Part shown: positions 30,974 to 42,599 of the stretch, piece by piece | How the letters are laid out: each line of letters begins with the position of its first letter | Position numbering within the stretch: position 1 is the stretch's first letter | DNA from: Dactylonectria macrodidyma | Taxonomy: Eukaryota > Ascomycota > Sordariomycetes > Hypocreales > Nectriaceae | Direction of reading: 5' to 3' | Length of the DNA: 64,000 nucleotides | Assembly (NCBI GenBank): GCA_020744425.1 | Contig: JAGMUV010000008.1 | Span: 620,001-684,000, forward strand | Notes under the pieces: model-generated | What the model was told of the DNA's origin: nothing | What the model saw: only the letters and a program-made list of their open reading frames with translations | The model's database searches: none | Program-made: the position numbers and the translations under genes

Positions 30974-31987
30974 CTAACAGAAAGCTAATCCCGTGACAGC
31001 CGCGTATATACCCCCGCCCGTCAACACAGGGTTCTCGCCCTCCCCGTACCACTTGAATATCTTCGGAGACCTCAATCTAAGAAACGGATCCACTTTGTAA
31101 TCCGGAAGATATATTGGCATAACTGTGGCAAGGGTATCGCGCCACTTAAATGAAAGGGGGTCTGAAAAACGGCCAGTCATGGTATCTATCATCGGCCCGA
31201 GAATGAAACGCTGTCAAATGGTTAATTGCGGCCTTCTAGCCTAAGTAAAGAATGCCCAGGGATTCACATAATTACCTCTTAACCCGGTTTGAGGTGGCAG
31301 GCTGAGCTTGGGCAAGAGATGACAAAGACGTGGATCAGAACCTCGATCTAGATATACCATTAATAGCGCAGGGTCAAAATGGCTACCTTGAGCTACTGCC
31401 TCATTCTCTATAGCCCAGGTGACATACTGAAAATCTCCAGCCTTTGCAGAGATGTATAATGGAGAAACCAACCAAACCTTATGGTCTAATCTTTGGGCTT
31501 GGTAGTTTTGATTACCGCGTCTAGCGTTGACAATGTAAGTTGCCGCGTGACAGGGACCGAGACGTATCTTGAAGGTTGCGGTTGCCCTCAACATCCAATA
31601 CCCCATCCGCCGCAATCCTGAGAACAAAAGTTCAAGTGACCGTCAAATACTATATGACTCAGGAACGCCTTTGCCTTGGCGAAGTAACCTCGTCATCCTG
31701 TGCACTCTGTAGCTCACATTTGTGAGAGCGTATACTTTAGAGTTAAGAACCCAACCATCTAGAAATTCATCCAGAGTAGAGGATTGAAACTCAAGCTAGA
31801 TAGACTTCATCTCTGCAAGTAAAAGATATAATAAGGCTAGCTCCGGAATGAAATCTCTTAAGCACTGATCCATCTCAGCTTTTGTGGTTAGTAAGTCGAA
31901 GAACTCGGGAATGGATCGACGAGTGAACTGAATGCTCAACTCATCCTTATTGGCCTTGCTATTCTTAGTGGGAGCAGCCTCAGGCAA
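30974..31987 (-). pseudogene. NLR-type C-terminal region (HRS-PEF motif), broken
   Basis: Minus-strand frames separated by single stops read SIQFTRRSIPEFFDLLTTKA, CLRDFIPELALLYLLLAEMK, NSKVYALTNVSYRVHRMTRL, then SPLYISAKAGDFQYVTWAIE (ankyrin-like) and a tail ending at 30974. The F-T-x-R-S-I-P-E-F motif resembles the region after the winged helix in NACHT NLRs. The identification is moderate. No start or P-loop was found. Confidence 0.4.
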
Positions 31988-33356
31988 CCCACGACAATAT
32001 CCGACAGAAGTGGTTTAGGGTTGATTGGTGCGATGGAGGAGGTTGAGGAACGATGTGATACATAGAAGTAAGGTATATAAGGTGAGATGCAATTAAAGAA
32101 AGGCAAATATAAGGCTAGGAGGACAGCTGAATGGATATCAGGTTAATACAAGAAGAGACGCAATAGAAGCTCAGTATCTGCAGGGAAGAGCATTTATAAG
32201 TAACAACCCACCGCATATATAATACCATCCTTATCAATTATACAAATTAATCGAGTATCTAAATTACACAGCGGTCCGAGAGGGGTGTCCTCATCTTGAC
32301 CCTAGCCAGCCTCAGAGAGACTGAGAAGAATCATTTCAAACCTCCAAGCCAATTATCACGAGGAGATTACCGAGATTGCCAGTTCTTTCTAACTCACTGA
32401 AAGCCGATCGGGATATATCGAGGGTAGAAGAAGCGTTTCAATTGGTTCGGGTATGATGAAGAAACGGTTTCGGGAAGTTCGGTCGCGGCAGAGGAGGGCC
32501 CCGAGGAGTTCGATCGGTGGAGAGAAGGTGCTTACAGCTTCCGAGAGCCTCGAGGAGTTCGGCTGTTATTGAGGAGAATGGCTGTTAGGGAGTTCTGCCG
32601 CAGGAGAAGGACAATGCAGTGGTTCAGTCGTCACGGAGAGAGGAAGAATTGGCAGATGGTCTAAGCGCGCCGATTCAAGCGCGTGAAGGAAGTGAGGCTA
32701 GATTTTGGAGATGTTTCGTGACGATGCGGGCTATCTTGGAAGGTAGAGCGCTGCTAGCTCTGATGTCTCCTAGGCTGCCCCTGGCTGGTGTTGGAGATTC
32801 CTTTAACCAATCTATCAAGGGCCATACGAGCGAGCAGGTTTAGTTGGTCACCCATAATCAGGAAGGGCAGAACGCCAAGGACCGTGGACATGTAGAGGTT
32901 GACCAACATTAGCGGACGGGAGAAGCCGAGTCCAGCTGTTGGATGGCTGAAGGCTCCGGGTCTGCGAGCTCGCCGCTGCTCGGGGCATACTGTGCGTTCT
33001 TTCCCCCGCCGTGGTCAAGGGGCTCTTCGACAACGAGGCGCATCCCGGCATAGCCATCTTCGGGCTTCTCGCTTTCGTTCGCTCAAGGGGACTGCATGCT
33101 GGCTGTCTCACCTGGAAATACATGGCTATGCCGATGGTCCGGGTCGTCTTTCCGGAAGTAGTTGACTGTGGTGGTATTGCAACCAAACACGCCCAGGGTC
33201 TCAAGATGGGGGCTCAATCGAGGGACAACTCAGTGTCTCTGGTCCCTTTGATCAAGATGTCTTTTCTGCCCCTAATTAGGTCATTAGATGTTCGCCTCTC
33301 CGGCCATATTAGGCCTGCCAGCCATCAGCGATAAATCCGTCATAATAATCGAGTCT
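31988..33356. other. No supported gene; 3' flank of the kinase-ankyrin gene
   Basis: The stretch 31988-32250 is AT-rich. 32460-32620 has GAGGAGTTCG-type loose repeats. Short frames at 32619-32843 and 33011-33334 (+) have no recognisable content. The interval from about 32850 holds the downstream flank of the minus-strand gene ending at 33357. Confidence 0.4.
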
Positions 33357-36300
33357 TTAAAACTTGGCATGGAAGTGAAGGCCCATGACAACAAAGGCAG
33401 CCCTGGAGTACTGCCAAACCGCCAAAACCAGATCCCAAATATTACCCTTTCCCGCAATCAAATCCACAACCAGGGCACCTGCTAACATCACTATGGAAAC
33501 TCCAAATGCGCGAGGCCGAGCCGCTGGCCCGCCGAACCAAAGGCCCAGGTGGCACGCGGTATGCCACAGCCATTCGTTATCGAGCACGCATCCCCTCAAC
33601 GACAACCCCGGCCATGCTGATGCTGGTCCGGAAGAGAAAGCAGCACGGGAAAGCAGCAGATGGACAATACTGGTCGACCCGAACCGCCACCGAACAAGGG
33701 CGAGCGCGCTAATACCAGCGACCCAGGCCACCAGGCTCGAGACGCCCGCACACTTGACGCCCCAGACGTGCGTCGCCCAGGCAGCGCCAACCTTGCAACC
33801 ATGATGCAGCGCCCAGTGCACGAGGTAGGGCTCGTGCAGGTAGAAGCGGAAATCGTACAGCAGCCGATAGCGACCCGCCCAGGCTGCTAGGCCGTGGTGC
33901 AGGCCCTCGTCCCGGATCATGATCGATTCGCTCTCGGAGCGGTCGCCGACGAGATACATCCACCACAGGGCGCGCCAGGTCCATCGTTGCGTCTGAGACA
34001 GCCCCAGAAGGGCCTGCAAGGGCATTGCGTTCCAGACGCGATCAACCGGCGGGCCCGATCGCTTCGCCACCGACTGCTCGGCCGCAAGCCTGGCCCGGGT
34101 TGCCTTCCAGCAGAGCGGGAGGTCGAGCCACGGCACCGTTGCGGATACGGCTTGTGGCGAGGCGTCAGGGCCAGGTGCCTCGAGGCTCTGCAACACGTCC
34201 CGGGAGAGCTGCCGGGATATGTCGTGTGAGTCTAGCCTGGCGCTCGCAGTGACCGTCTCGGGCAGCAGCCAGTCTGCGTAGGCAATCTGGAACTGGGCGT
34301 CTACGAGTATCTGGTCACGCACACGCTGTCAGTCAACCAACTAGAGGAGCCGGCTGATGATGAGGCTGCTCAGACTTACCAGGCCACCGTGCATACTCGG
34401 TCCGAAGGGCTTGGTTTCAATATGGAGCGTCAAGTCCGCACATGGACCCAAGACTACTGGCCCAAACAAGGCTGTTTCTATCGAGTTTGATCGCGGCAGG
34501 AGGAAGCTTGCCCTAGAGTCATCGGAGTCGAAGAGCTCCTGGTTGTGCGTCTAGACAAACATGGAAACTGTCAGCAAAAATGAGACGGGTAGCATGGACT
34601 TGTTCCTACCACGTCAGTGAGCCTGATTCTGATTTGAAACTCCCCCATGCTAGCAATCTTCCCCAGGCGGATCACAAGGTAGTACGGCCACGCAACATCG
34701 AGGGGAAATGCTCCGCAGATGTGAAGCTGGACGACGCTCGGGTGACGGGTTGGCCGGAGAATTTGGAGTTCCTTTGGCTCCCGTGCGAGGCATTCAAGCG
34801 TCTCCAACTCTCCTGGCTCGAGTTTGCGGAACAACCAGCCATTTGGATGCACGGAGTTGATTGTGACCCTGTGGCGAGGCCCGTCAGCTCAGGACCCTCC
34901 AGCTTGGACTTTCATTTGTCGGAACGAACTTACACTTCTTTCAGCCATCCTCGATGCCGGTACAGAATAACGTCGCGGAAGGAGAAGATGCGACTCGCCA
35001 CCAGGCTGCAGGTTCTGTCTGGCCCGAGGATGTTTCTAAGGTTGGAGAACCCAGACTGCGCCGGCGTGTCGCTGGAGATTCCAGTGCTGGGTCCCTGTCC
35101 TGCCCCTCTGCTAACTAGCAGGTCGTGGGCAGCTCTCATCTGAGCTATGGGGGTCATAGCCTGGCGCCGGCGCATGGAATCGGGCCGCAAGTCGCTCTGA
35201 AATGGCCAATACCTCGACTCTATCGTCTTGACGTCAATCATGTTGTTCCACAACTTGTGCAGAGTCCTATATCCAACGATATCAGCCGCCTCTATGTCTG
35301 CACCATGGGCCAGCAACTCCCGCATGACACCCAGGTTGCCGTTGATGGCGGCCCGCATGATGGGCGTCTCCATGCTTCGGTCCCGTGCATTCGCAAGCAT
35401 GGGGTGGCGATCGAGGACGACGGACATGACGCCGGCGCTCAGCGGCCCGTCCATCCGCATGAAGGAGACGGGCTCATGGTGGCCGGGGACGTTGGTCATC
35501 CAGGGGTCGGCGTTCCTGTCGATTAGCAGATTGTAGATGCTCCTGAACTTCCTCAGCTTCGGGTCAGCTTCTCGGGCTTGAGCCATTATCTGGCCTTCGC
35601 GAACCAGAGTGGCAAGAGGAGTTGCCTGCGGCCCATGCTGGGTTCTGCTCGGGAGGTTCGGGTTGCAACCAGAGTCCAGCAAAACAGCAGCGCAAGTTTC
35701 GTGCAGCATCGCCACGGCAACGTGCAGAGGGGACCAGCCAGCAGGTGACATCTCGTCCGGAGAGGCACCAGCCCCGATGAGCCACGAAATCAGATCTGGA
35801 CTATTTCTGTACACTGCGACATGGAGGTAAAGCGAGGTGCCATCATCTGCCACGGCGTGGCCGTGCGTGGGAGCTTTCTCAGCGAATTGGCGAATCTCTT
35901 CGAGGGGGTTATCCAGGACGAATCGGCTAGGCTGCCGTCTGTAGAGCTTGGCAAATAGCTCGTGTCTTTTACCAGAGTCTGCTAGATCGATATATCCAGG
36001 AATGGCGAGTGGAGGGCTCCCGGTCCCCAGTGTATGCAGCGTCCATAGTGCTGTTTCCGCCGCTTGGATGCGTTGCCTTTGATCTATTCCTCCTTTAACA
36101 CCGAGAGGTCCCTCGGAGTCACTTTGATGGTGCGCAAGGGTTTCTTCAACTTGTTCCACTAATCTATCTCGCAGCCACTTCGGGAGTTTACCGCTGGCAG
36201 TCTTCATCCCCTGGTAGACCCGCGCCAGGGTGACATCGGTATGAGCTGACTCGGGGGCCTTGTAAAAGCAAGTATGTGGTTAGTCCTTTGAAGAGAAGAG

Positions 36301-37639
36301 TGCGGTGCCAAACTCGCCGGGGGGGATCGGATCAATATTACCATACTAGAGATACTCTTGGGCAGAGGAACCACGGTCTCGCGGAGAGTGCCACCCTCGT
36401 CCAGTTGGCCATCCGCACGACAGAGAAATCCTCGCACAGACTCGAGGCTCTTCGGCCGATCCTCTGGCCGTCGAGCGAGACATTGCTGGGCGAGGGCAAC
36501 GATTCTTTCGCGGATGTCGATCGGGCAGTCCGCAATATCTTCAGGATGCCTCGAGAGGCACGTCTTTATTTCGTCGATGAGCCGAACGGGGGAGTAGTCA
36601 GCCTGGTCGATGAGCTCCTGCAAGTGCCGGCGTCCCGACAGAACAATGTAGGCGACGACCAGCCCGAAAGAATAGACATCTTGAGCAAATGCCGGTGGCC
36701 CCTTTCCAGAGTCGTGTTCCGGAGCCGCCCAGTCTCTTGTCAGCCCGAGCGGGCGCCGCTCATCGTGGTCTTCAGGGTTCGAAATGGAGCTGAACCCGAA
36801 GTCGCATATTTTCGCCATCACACCGTCTCCGCTGGGAGCTGGAAAGATGAGAATGTTGTCCGGCTTGACGTCGCCGTGAATCACTGTTATTGTAGCACGC
36901 TTCGTCAGCCGAAGAGCACAGCGTGGTTTCATTCCAAGGCAAGATGGAACTAACCCGAGTGGACATGTAGGATGGCAAGCCCGTCGGCGGCATCTGCGAT
37001 GAGAGAACAAGCCGTGGAAAGCTGCTTTGTCGCAGGCCGTTGCTGGCTCTCGAAATAGCCGCGCAGGTTGATGAATGCTTCGTGCGCCGGCTCGACAATG
37101 ACCCACGGAGCCAGCGGCTGAGCCGCGTCGGAGTCCCGGTCGTCGAATGCTATGCCGAGCAATCGCACAATGTTGTTCGACGCTTGAATTGAAGGGTGCA
37201 CCATGATCTGGAGCTCGAAGAACAGGTCGAGAAGCCAGGTGTCATGAGCTGCACCCTGAGCTGCAGAATGTTGACCGCCAAGATACGCGGCACGCTTGAC
37301 AGCAACAGGCTTGCGCACGTTCTCACCATCTCTTACCTCGCCATACACCACGCTCATAGACACCCCTCTGCCAGCCTGTCGCTCATGGCTGGATTGTTTC
37401 AGTTCAACGTCCTCGATTGGAAAGATCCTAATTCCCCGAAGGCCCAGGAAGGTGACGAAATGGACGTAGTCAAATCGAGGCTGCTTGGGCAGTGTCTCTC
37501 TAGGCAGTGTCTCTCCTTGGGCAACCCCTGTTGAGCTGGGTTGACCTTGTACATCTAAACCAACAGCGGTACTAGGCGGCAGGTTACGTGCCGTAGATTC
37601 GAGGAAGCCTTGGTTGCCGAAGAAATCGGACTCGGCCAT
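33357..37639 (-). CDS. Six-exon protein kinase-ankyrin-transmembrane protein
   Basis: Exons 37639-36955, 36883-36342, 36258-34934, 34868-34610, 34550-34380 and 34325-33357 join with GT-AG introns of 71, 83, 65, 59 and 54 nt. The CDS is 3951 nt (1316 residues), exactly in frame. Residues about 60-400 form a protein kinase domain with the ATP-anchoring lysine K115 (VAVKRA), helix-C E142 (FFELQ), the HGDVKPDN catalytic loop (D233, N238), DFG 256-258 and APE 282-284. All catalytic residues are present, though HRD is HGD, as in some fungal Ser/Thr kinases. Residues about 547-760 carry ankyrin repeats (TSLYLHVAVYRNSPDLISWL, SPLHVAVAMLHETCAAVLLD). Residues 995-1316 contain hydrophobic segments likely to span membranes (SSLVAWVAGISALALV, FGVSIVMLAGALVVDLIAG). 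The protein is probably a membrane-anchored signalling kinase; its substrate and family name are unknown to me. It has no RIP damage and lies divergent to the HET gene. Confidence 0.82.
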
Positions 37640-38904
37640 GGCGACGCATCGATGAAGAGACGAAATTGAGTGTAAATGGGGTTCAGAAGACGTTCAGAAG
37701 CGCACGGGTTGCTTGACGTACTTTGCAATGTCTCGAGCCTGACATTACAGTACCCCGCCGCAGCCCACCAATAATGAGTCGCACTTTGTCGGGCGTATGC
37801 GACGGTGGCTGCGCCAAATACAGCCCTGAAACATCGCCTATTGGTCATTGAATAATCATTGTGACTTCAGGCGTCGAGAACTAACGTGACTGTGATAGTG
37901 GCTGCAGATATTGACGCCAACGTGGTTCTACACGGAGCATGGAGGAAACCTTCAAAAGTTCTCAGCTGCCAAGGCGCTAGCAGCAGCTATAAAAATGCAA
38001 GGAAACCCCGCACTAGCAAATTTCTGAAGGAAGGATTTTCTTTCACTTTAAATATCAATGTTGGGCTTCGGGCCGCGGGTTGGGACGTGTTTCGCGAAAG
38101 GGTACAATAACACAAAGAAATTAGTATACATATCTCTGATTAACTAGGGTCAGCTAGAGAGAAAACGGTCATTAAATGCCACAGTCATCCATCAAGTGCT
38201 ACTACCATACGCGGCCTGTGCGTAATAACTGGGTCGCCCGGGGTCTACAGCCAATAGCAGTGCCGGAGCGCGGTTTTCAAGTGCCACGGCATGGCACTCG
38301 ATGACGGCGGACTAGGGGTTAGGTAACACTCTTACCCCGCACATACATCAGCCTCAAGTCGTAGTATGGCAGACCGGCCCGCCCCGCGCAGATCGCTTAG
38401 AGCCGACAAGATGATCTGTGTTATCTATTCGCCTTCGAAGGAAAAAAAGATGCTGCTGCATTACAGGCGTTACTTATAACTGAGCTTCCTATCTTGCCTC
38501 ATATAATACGAAGACCCATAAGTTGCTTATCTTCTAGTAGCAGCAAAGGCAGATAAAACCGGCAGGGTGCAGTATTTCTTAGGCAACGTTCGCGGAAATG
38601 CATTTGCTTATTGCTGCCTGATGCTCAAACTTGCAGCCCCCAATGTCCCTTATTGGCTCATTTTGATTAGTGACCTGACGGTCCCGCCCCTAATAAAGTC
38701 TTCTACCCCTTGTGTTCTCCCCAATTTCTTCCGTTTGTTTTCTACGCAGTAGTTCCACCTCCGCCGACATTGGTTTTCGCTACCACAGACCTCTCGATCA
38801 TTAAGCAAAGGAGGCGAGGGGATCTCGACTTTCCGCCTTGATCTTCGCTTACTGATCTTACTATTGCAATCTAAAAGTCTTGGTTAAGGGTGGCCTCTTC
38901 CACG
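37640..38904. promoter_or_regulatory. Shared divergent intergenic region, kinase-ankyrin and HET genes
   Basis: About 1.26 kb separates the two ATGs (37639, minus, and 38905, plus). No intervening gene was found. Pyrimidine-rich sequence precedes the HET start (38700-38870), typical of fungal promoters. No unambiguous TATA box or factor site was identified, so bidirectional control is only a possibility. Confidence 0.4.
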
Positions 38905-40339
38905 ATGCGACTCCTCAACACCGAAACATTACAGCTTGAAAGCTTCTTTGGCGCCGAGACGGACATTCCCCCATATGCTATTCTCTCACACACTTGGGAA
39001 AAGGTCGAAATTGTCTTCCAAGACATCCAAGGGCAAGAAAAGAATGAACTGGAGCGCAATCCTGCATTTGCAAAGGTTGAAAAGAGCTGCCGACAAGCCC
39101 GCTGCGATGGATTCGAGTATATATGGATTGACACATGCTGTATCGACAAGAGCAGCAGCGCAGAGTTGTCCGAGGCCATTAACTCTATGTTCAAGTGGTA
39201 TCAGCAGTCTTCTCTGTGTTACGTCTTTCTCAACGACTTCAATGCCCAGCCTTTACAGTCCAATTCCTCCCGCCGGGAAAAGACCCGGCACCCAGATGAT
39301 CCGTTCTCCAGTTGCCGATGGTTCAAAAGAGGTTGGACTCTTCAAGAGTTGATCGCCCCTCGAAGAGTTGACTTTTTCGACAAGAACTGGAACTATTTTG
39401 GCACAAGAGACGGGAATCTGCTCGATCGCCTCTGCACTCGAACGAGAATTTGCCCAGAGGTCTTCACTGAGCCTCGATGCTGGTGTCCTGAAGCGGAATC
39501 ATCTGGTGCAGTCCGGGACGGGCTATGCACGAAATGCGAATATCTCGATACCCTCCCCCAGACCTTGGACACATTCGCCGTGTCTACCAAAATGAACTGG
39601 GCCTCGAGTCGTATCACAACGCGGAAAGAAGATGCTGCGTACTGTCTTCTGGGTTTATTTAACATTAACATTCCGATGTTGTATGGAGAAGGGGACAAGG
39701 CATTTCTTCGCATCCAAGATGCCATTGTGAGACAATCTAAAGATCAGTCCATTCTCCTCTGGCGAGCTGTTCCTTCTAGGACCCGACGAGAACGTGCCAT
39801 GGGCTGTCTAGCTCCCGGAGCAGAGAACTTCACTGACTCAGTGCCCATCATTGGGCGACGAGTTTTCGGTAACAATGACGACATGATACCGATGGAGATT
39901 ACTGATACGGCGCTCAAAGTCAACATTTGGGTGTGTCCTTGTGTTGTACGGTCGTACGACCACTATTGGCGTAAACATAGGCCATACAATCTTTGGTTAG
40001 GTATCCTCTACCTGGCTCCGGATTTGGCCCGACCTGCGATTCTGCTCGAGCAGCTGGGCCCAACTGACCAATACCGTCGGGTGTACCACCAGATCATCAT
40101 AGACACGACGGAGTCTCCCTCAAGACTTCATTATTCACTGGATGGCAAGTTCCATAAGAAGGTATCGGTCATGGAACCCACAATGATTACCAGTAAGCGC
40201 ACAACTGCTGTCAATACCTAGCACCATAGCTCACCTGTACGCAGTTGACGTATATCTCAATGAAGCATCTGAGATGCATATAGGCATTCTTCTTCAGCAA
40301 AGCCAATCAACGACCGCCAAGTCGCTCCCGTACTTCTAG
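38905..40339 (+). CDS. HET-domain (heterokaryon incompatibility) protein
   Basis: The ATG at 38905 is chosen because it gives the standard MRLLNTETL start. The HET domain covers residues about 20-280 with YAILSHTW, then YIWIDTCCIDKSSSAELSEA, MFKWYQQSSLCYVFLNDF and CRWFKRGWTLQELIAPRRVD, followed by RKEDAAYCLLGLFNINIPML and YGEGDKAFLRIQDAI. A short intron (40193-40229, 37 nt, GTAAGC...TAG) joins a C-terminal exon coding THLYAVDVYLNEASEMHIGI and ending at TAG 40337-40339; the total is 1398 nt, 465 residues, in frame. Without splicing the protein ends at 40221. HET proteins trigger cell death when incompatible hyphae fuse, often under control of NLR partners. No RIP damage. Confidence 0.88.
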
Positions 40340-40449
40340 GTGTCAGATATTGGGGTGAATTGTGTGTTATTCATCTTGTTGTCAAACTTCTCTGTCTCCC
40401 GTTTGCTGCTTGAGGTTTTGGAGCAAGCTCTATATGCCTTTTCTGTGCT

Positions 40450-41619
40450 ATGTGGATGGCGGCCCTGCCGAAGAGCGGCGAGGCGGTGGATCTGCAGGAA
40501 TGGGTCTTTCGGTTTGTGAGTTCCCCCCTGTCCATACCAGCAGTCGAACGCACCCGGATTCAGGTCCAGCGCGTGCTGACAAAGGCCAAAAAAAAGACTC
40601 TAGACGTGGGAACCGAATTCCTGTTCGGCACATCTTCCGGCGTGCTTCACCCGCAAGCCACCGCGTTGGGCCGCCGGTTTGCCTGGACCTTCAACCTGGG
40701 AGTGGACGGCGTGGCGCAGAGAATCCGCCTTGGGAGACTGGCGCTGCTTTACTACAACGCGAACTACGCGAGCGCCTGCAAGATGGTGCACGACTACGTT
40801 GATCCCATCGCGGTCGCAGCTCTCGAAAAAGCCCAGAAGTCGGAGCCCCAACAGCCCAGCAACGTTGAAAATGATAAGCGCTACACCTTTTTGGCCGCTC
40901 TAGTCAGGGAAGACCTCAGCCCAAAGAAGATCAGCGACCACATGTTGAACATACGTAAGCGCTCCCATGTCATCTCCAGTTTGAATTATAGCAGTAGCAG
41001 TCTCGGTAGATTGAAGCTGACTGGTGTGATCAACTCCTCAGTGATTGCTGCACGCGACACGTCCGCCTGCCTGATGAGCGCCGCCTTCTTCGAGCTCGCA
41101 AGACAGCCAGCCATCCAAGCCAAGATCCGAGCCGAAGTCGAGAGGCAGTTGGATGGACGGCTCCCCAACTACGACGACCTCAAAAACATGACGTATCTCA
41201 ACTGGTTCATCAAGGAGACCCTGCGACTGTACCCGCCGATTCCCATGAACATCCGCGTGGCGAACAAGGACACCTTCCTTCCGGTGGGCGGCGGCCCCGA
41301 CGGCTCGGCGCCCATCTTCGTCCCCGCGGGCCAGGAGGTCGCGTACCAGATCTTCTCCACGCACCGGCGGAAGGATCTCTGGGGCGAGGATGCCGACCAG
41401 TTCCGCCCGGAGCGGTGGGAGGCGGTCCGCCCTCACTTCCAGTACCTGCCCTTCAACGCGGGTCCCCGGATCTGCCCCGGCCAGCAGTTTGCGCTGCTGG
41501 AAACAAGCTATGTCATCGTGCGTTTCTTGCAAGAGTGCTCACGCCTTGAGGGGGCCGGAACCCCGCAGCCCTGGACAGAAAATTACACCTTGACCTGTTC
41601 GGTGGGCCAAAGTTCGTGA
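40450..41619 (+). pseudogene. CYP52-like cytochrome P450, 5'-truncated
   Basis: Introns at 40516-40596 and 41955-free coding aside, the second intron is 40955-41041; spliced exons 40450-40515, 40597-40954 and 41042-41619 give 333 codons in frame. Visible motifs are [20 protein letters not shown] (substrate-region text of alkane/fatty-acid hydroxylases), the I-helix AARDTSA, ExxR (KETLRLYPP), the PERW motif (FRPERWE) and the heme-binding [10 protein letters not shown] with its Cys ligand (about 41452-41481). The usual 170-180 N-terminal residues with the membrane anchor are absent, and the upstream 110 bp to the HET gene shows no P450 text. Such enzymes hydroxylate alkanes or fatty acids at the ER. 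This copy keeps catalytic motifs but is probably dead for lack of its N-terminus. Confidence 0.75.
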
Positions 41620-42599
41620 GTGAAGCAGGCCAAGAAGGGGGGCGAGAAGGAGTCGTCCTCTTACTAGGCTGTCGGCCCACGAAGCCTCAACCCTAGGCAC
41701 CAGAGGGTGTGAACAACGGACACACTAACAAGGTTCAGTCTTACCTAGACTGATACCTCCTAGAACACAACGGATTATAGGAGCGCATTTGCTGATCCCC
41801 ATAACGAATGGCTATGCATGCACGGTGATACTCAACATGGTCTCCTGGCAGTTCTACGTATAGGTATCTTAGTTACATTCACACTCTCATCCGTGGGGAT
41901 AAGTGCAGGGCAAAGAGATCGAAAGTTCCCCCAGCCGAAGCAGACCAAAACAAGCATCACCGATTACATCCTAGTCCCTCAAACCCTCATCGTCTCCAAA
42001 AACCACAGCGAGGAGAGCGGCAAGACACAACAGGTGCAACAGCAAGTGCAGCACCGGTCCTCCCAAAGCGGCGGCGCCGTCGCCGTCGCCGTGTACCTTG
42101 TATCGTAGACGCGCGAGGGCACGATGAATCGGCCAGGCGTGATAGGTGCCCAGAGCCGCGGCAAGGAGCCTCGGAGCGCCGCAAGAAGGCGGCTGGTGGA
42201 AGATAACGACGAGGCAGACGAGGTTCGTCGAGAGCAGAAGCCCGCCGTACTGGCGCAGGATCAACCTCGTGGCCGCAGAGCAGTTGGGTAACTGTGTTTC
42301 TAGCCAGAAGATGAAGGAAGCAGCCGCGGCTGTCTCTATAACGAGATGGAAGACGAATGGGAGATTTTAGGAGGCCATGGCGCCTGGACAGTGGAATTTG
42401 GAAGGGCGCAGTGCAGGCGGGAGCATGAGAGACACTACACCTATGGTGAGCCAGAGCGTAGGAATGACCTTCTTATAAGCTATGGAGGGTCTGAAAGGGC
42501 CACGTGACCTTGTGGCGCGTTCGCGAGGCTGTGGCGAGAGAGAGAGAGAGTGTGTGTGTGTGTATGTGAATCCCTCACGACAACACCCTACATCTTCCT
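41620..42599. other. Intergenic, no supported gene
   Basis: Several overlapping short frames (41818-42264) have GC-rich low-complexity content and no recognisable motifs. A (GA)n(GT)n microsatellite lies at about 42535-42568, upstream of the 3' end of the minus-strand hydrolase gene. Confidence 0.45.
42535..42568. repeat. (GA)n(GT)n microsatellite
   Basis: A run of GAGAGAGAGAGAG is followed directly by GTGTGTGTGTGTATGTG. It is non-coding and lies just downstream of the PaxU-like gene. Confidence 0.8.

Noticed and set aside
35125..36953. Plus-strand frames of up to 225 codons opposite the kinase-ankyrin gene
   Set aside because: They are antisense shadows of GC-rich coding exons; the minus-strand model has conserved motifs and in-frame introns.
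41818..42264. Short frames rich in Arg, Ala and Cys
   Set aside because: Low-complexity coding of GC-rich sequence on both strands at once; no consistent gene.
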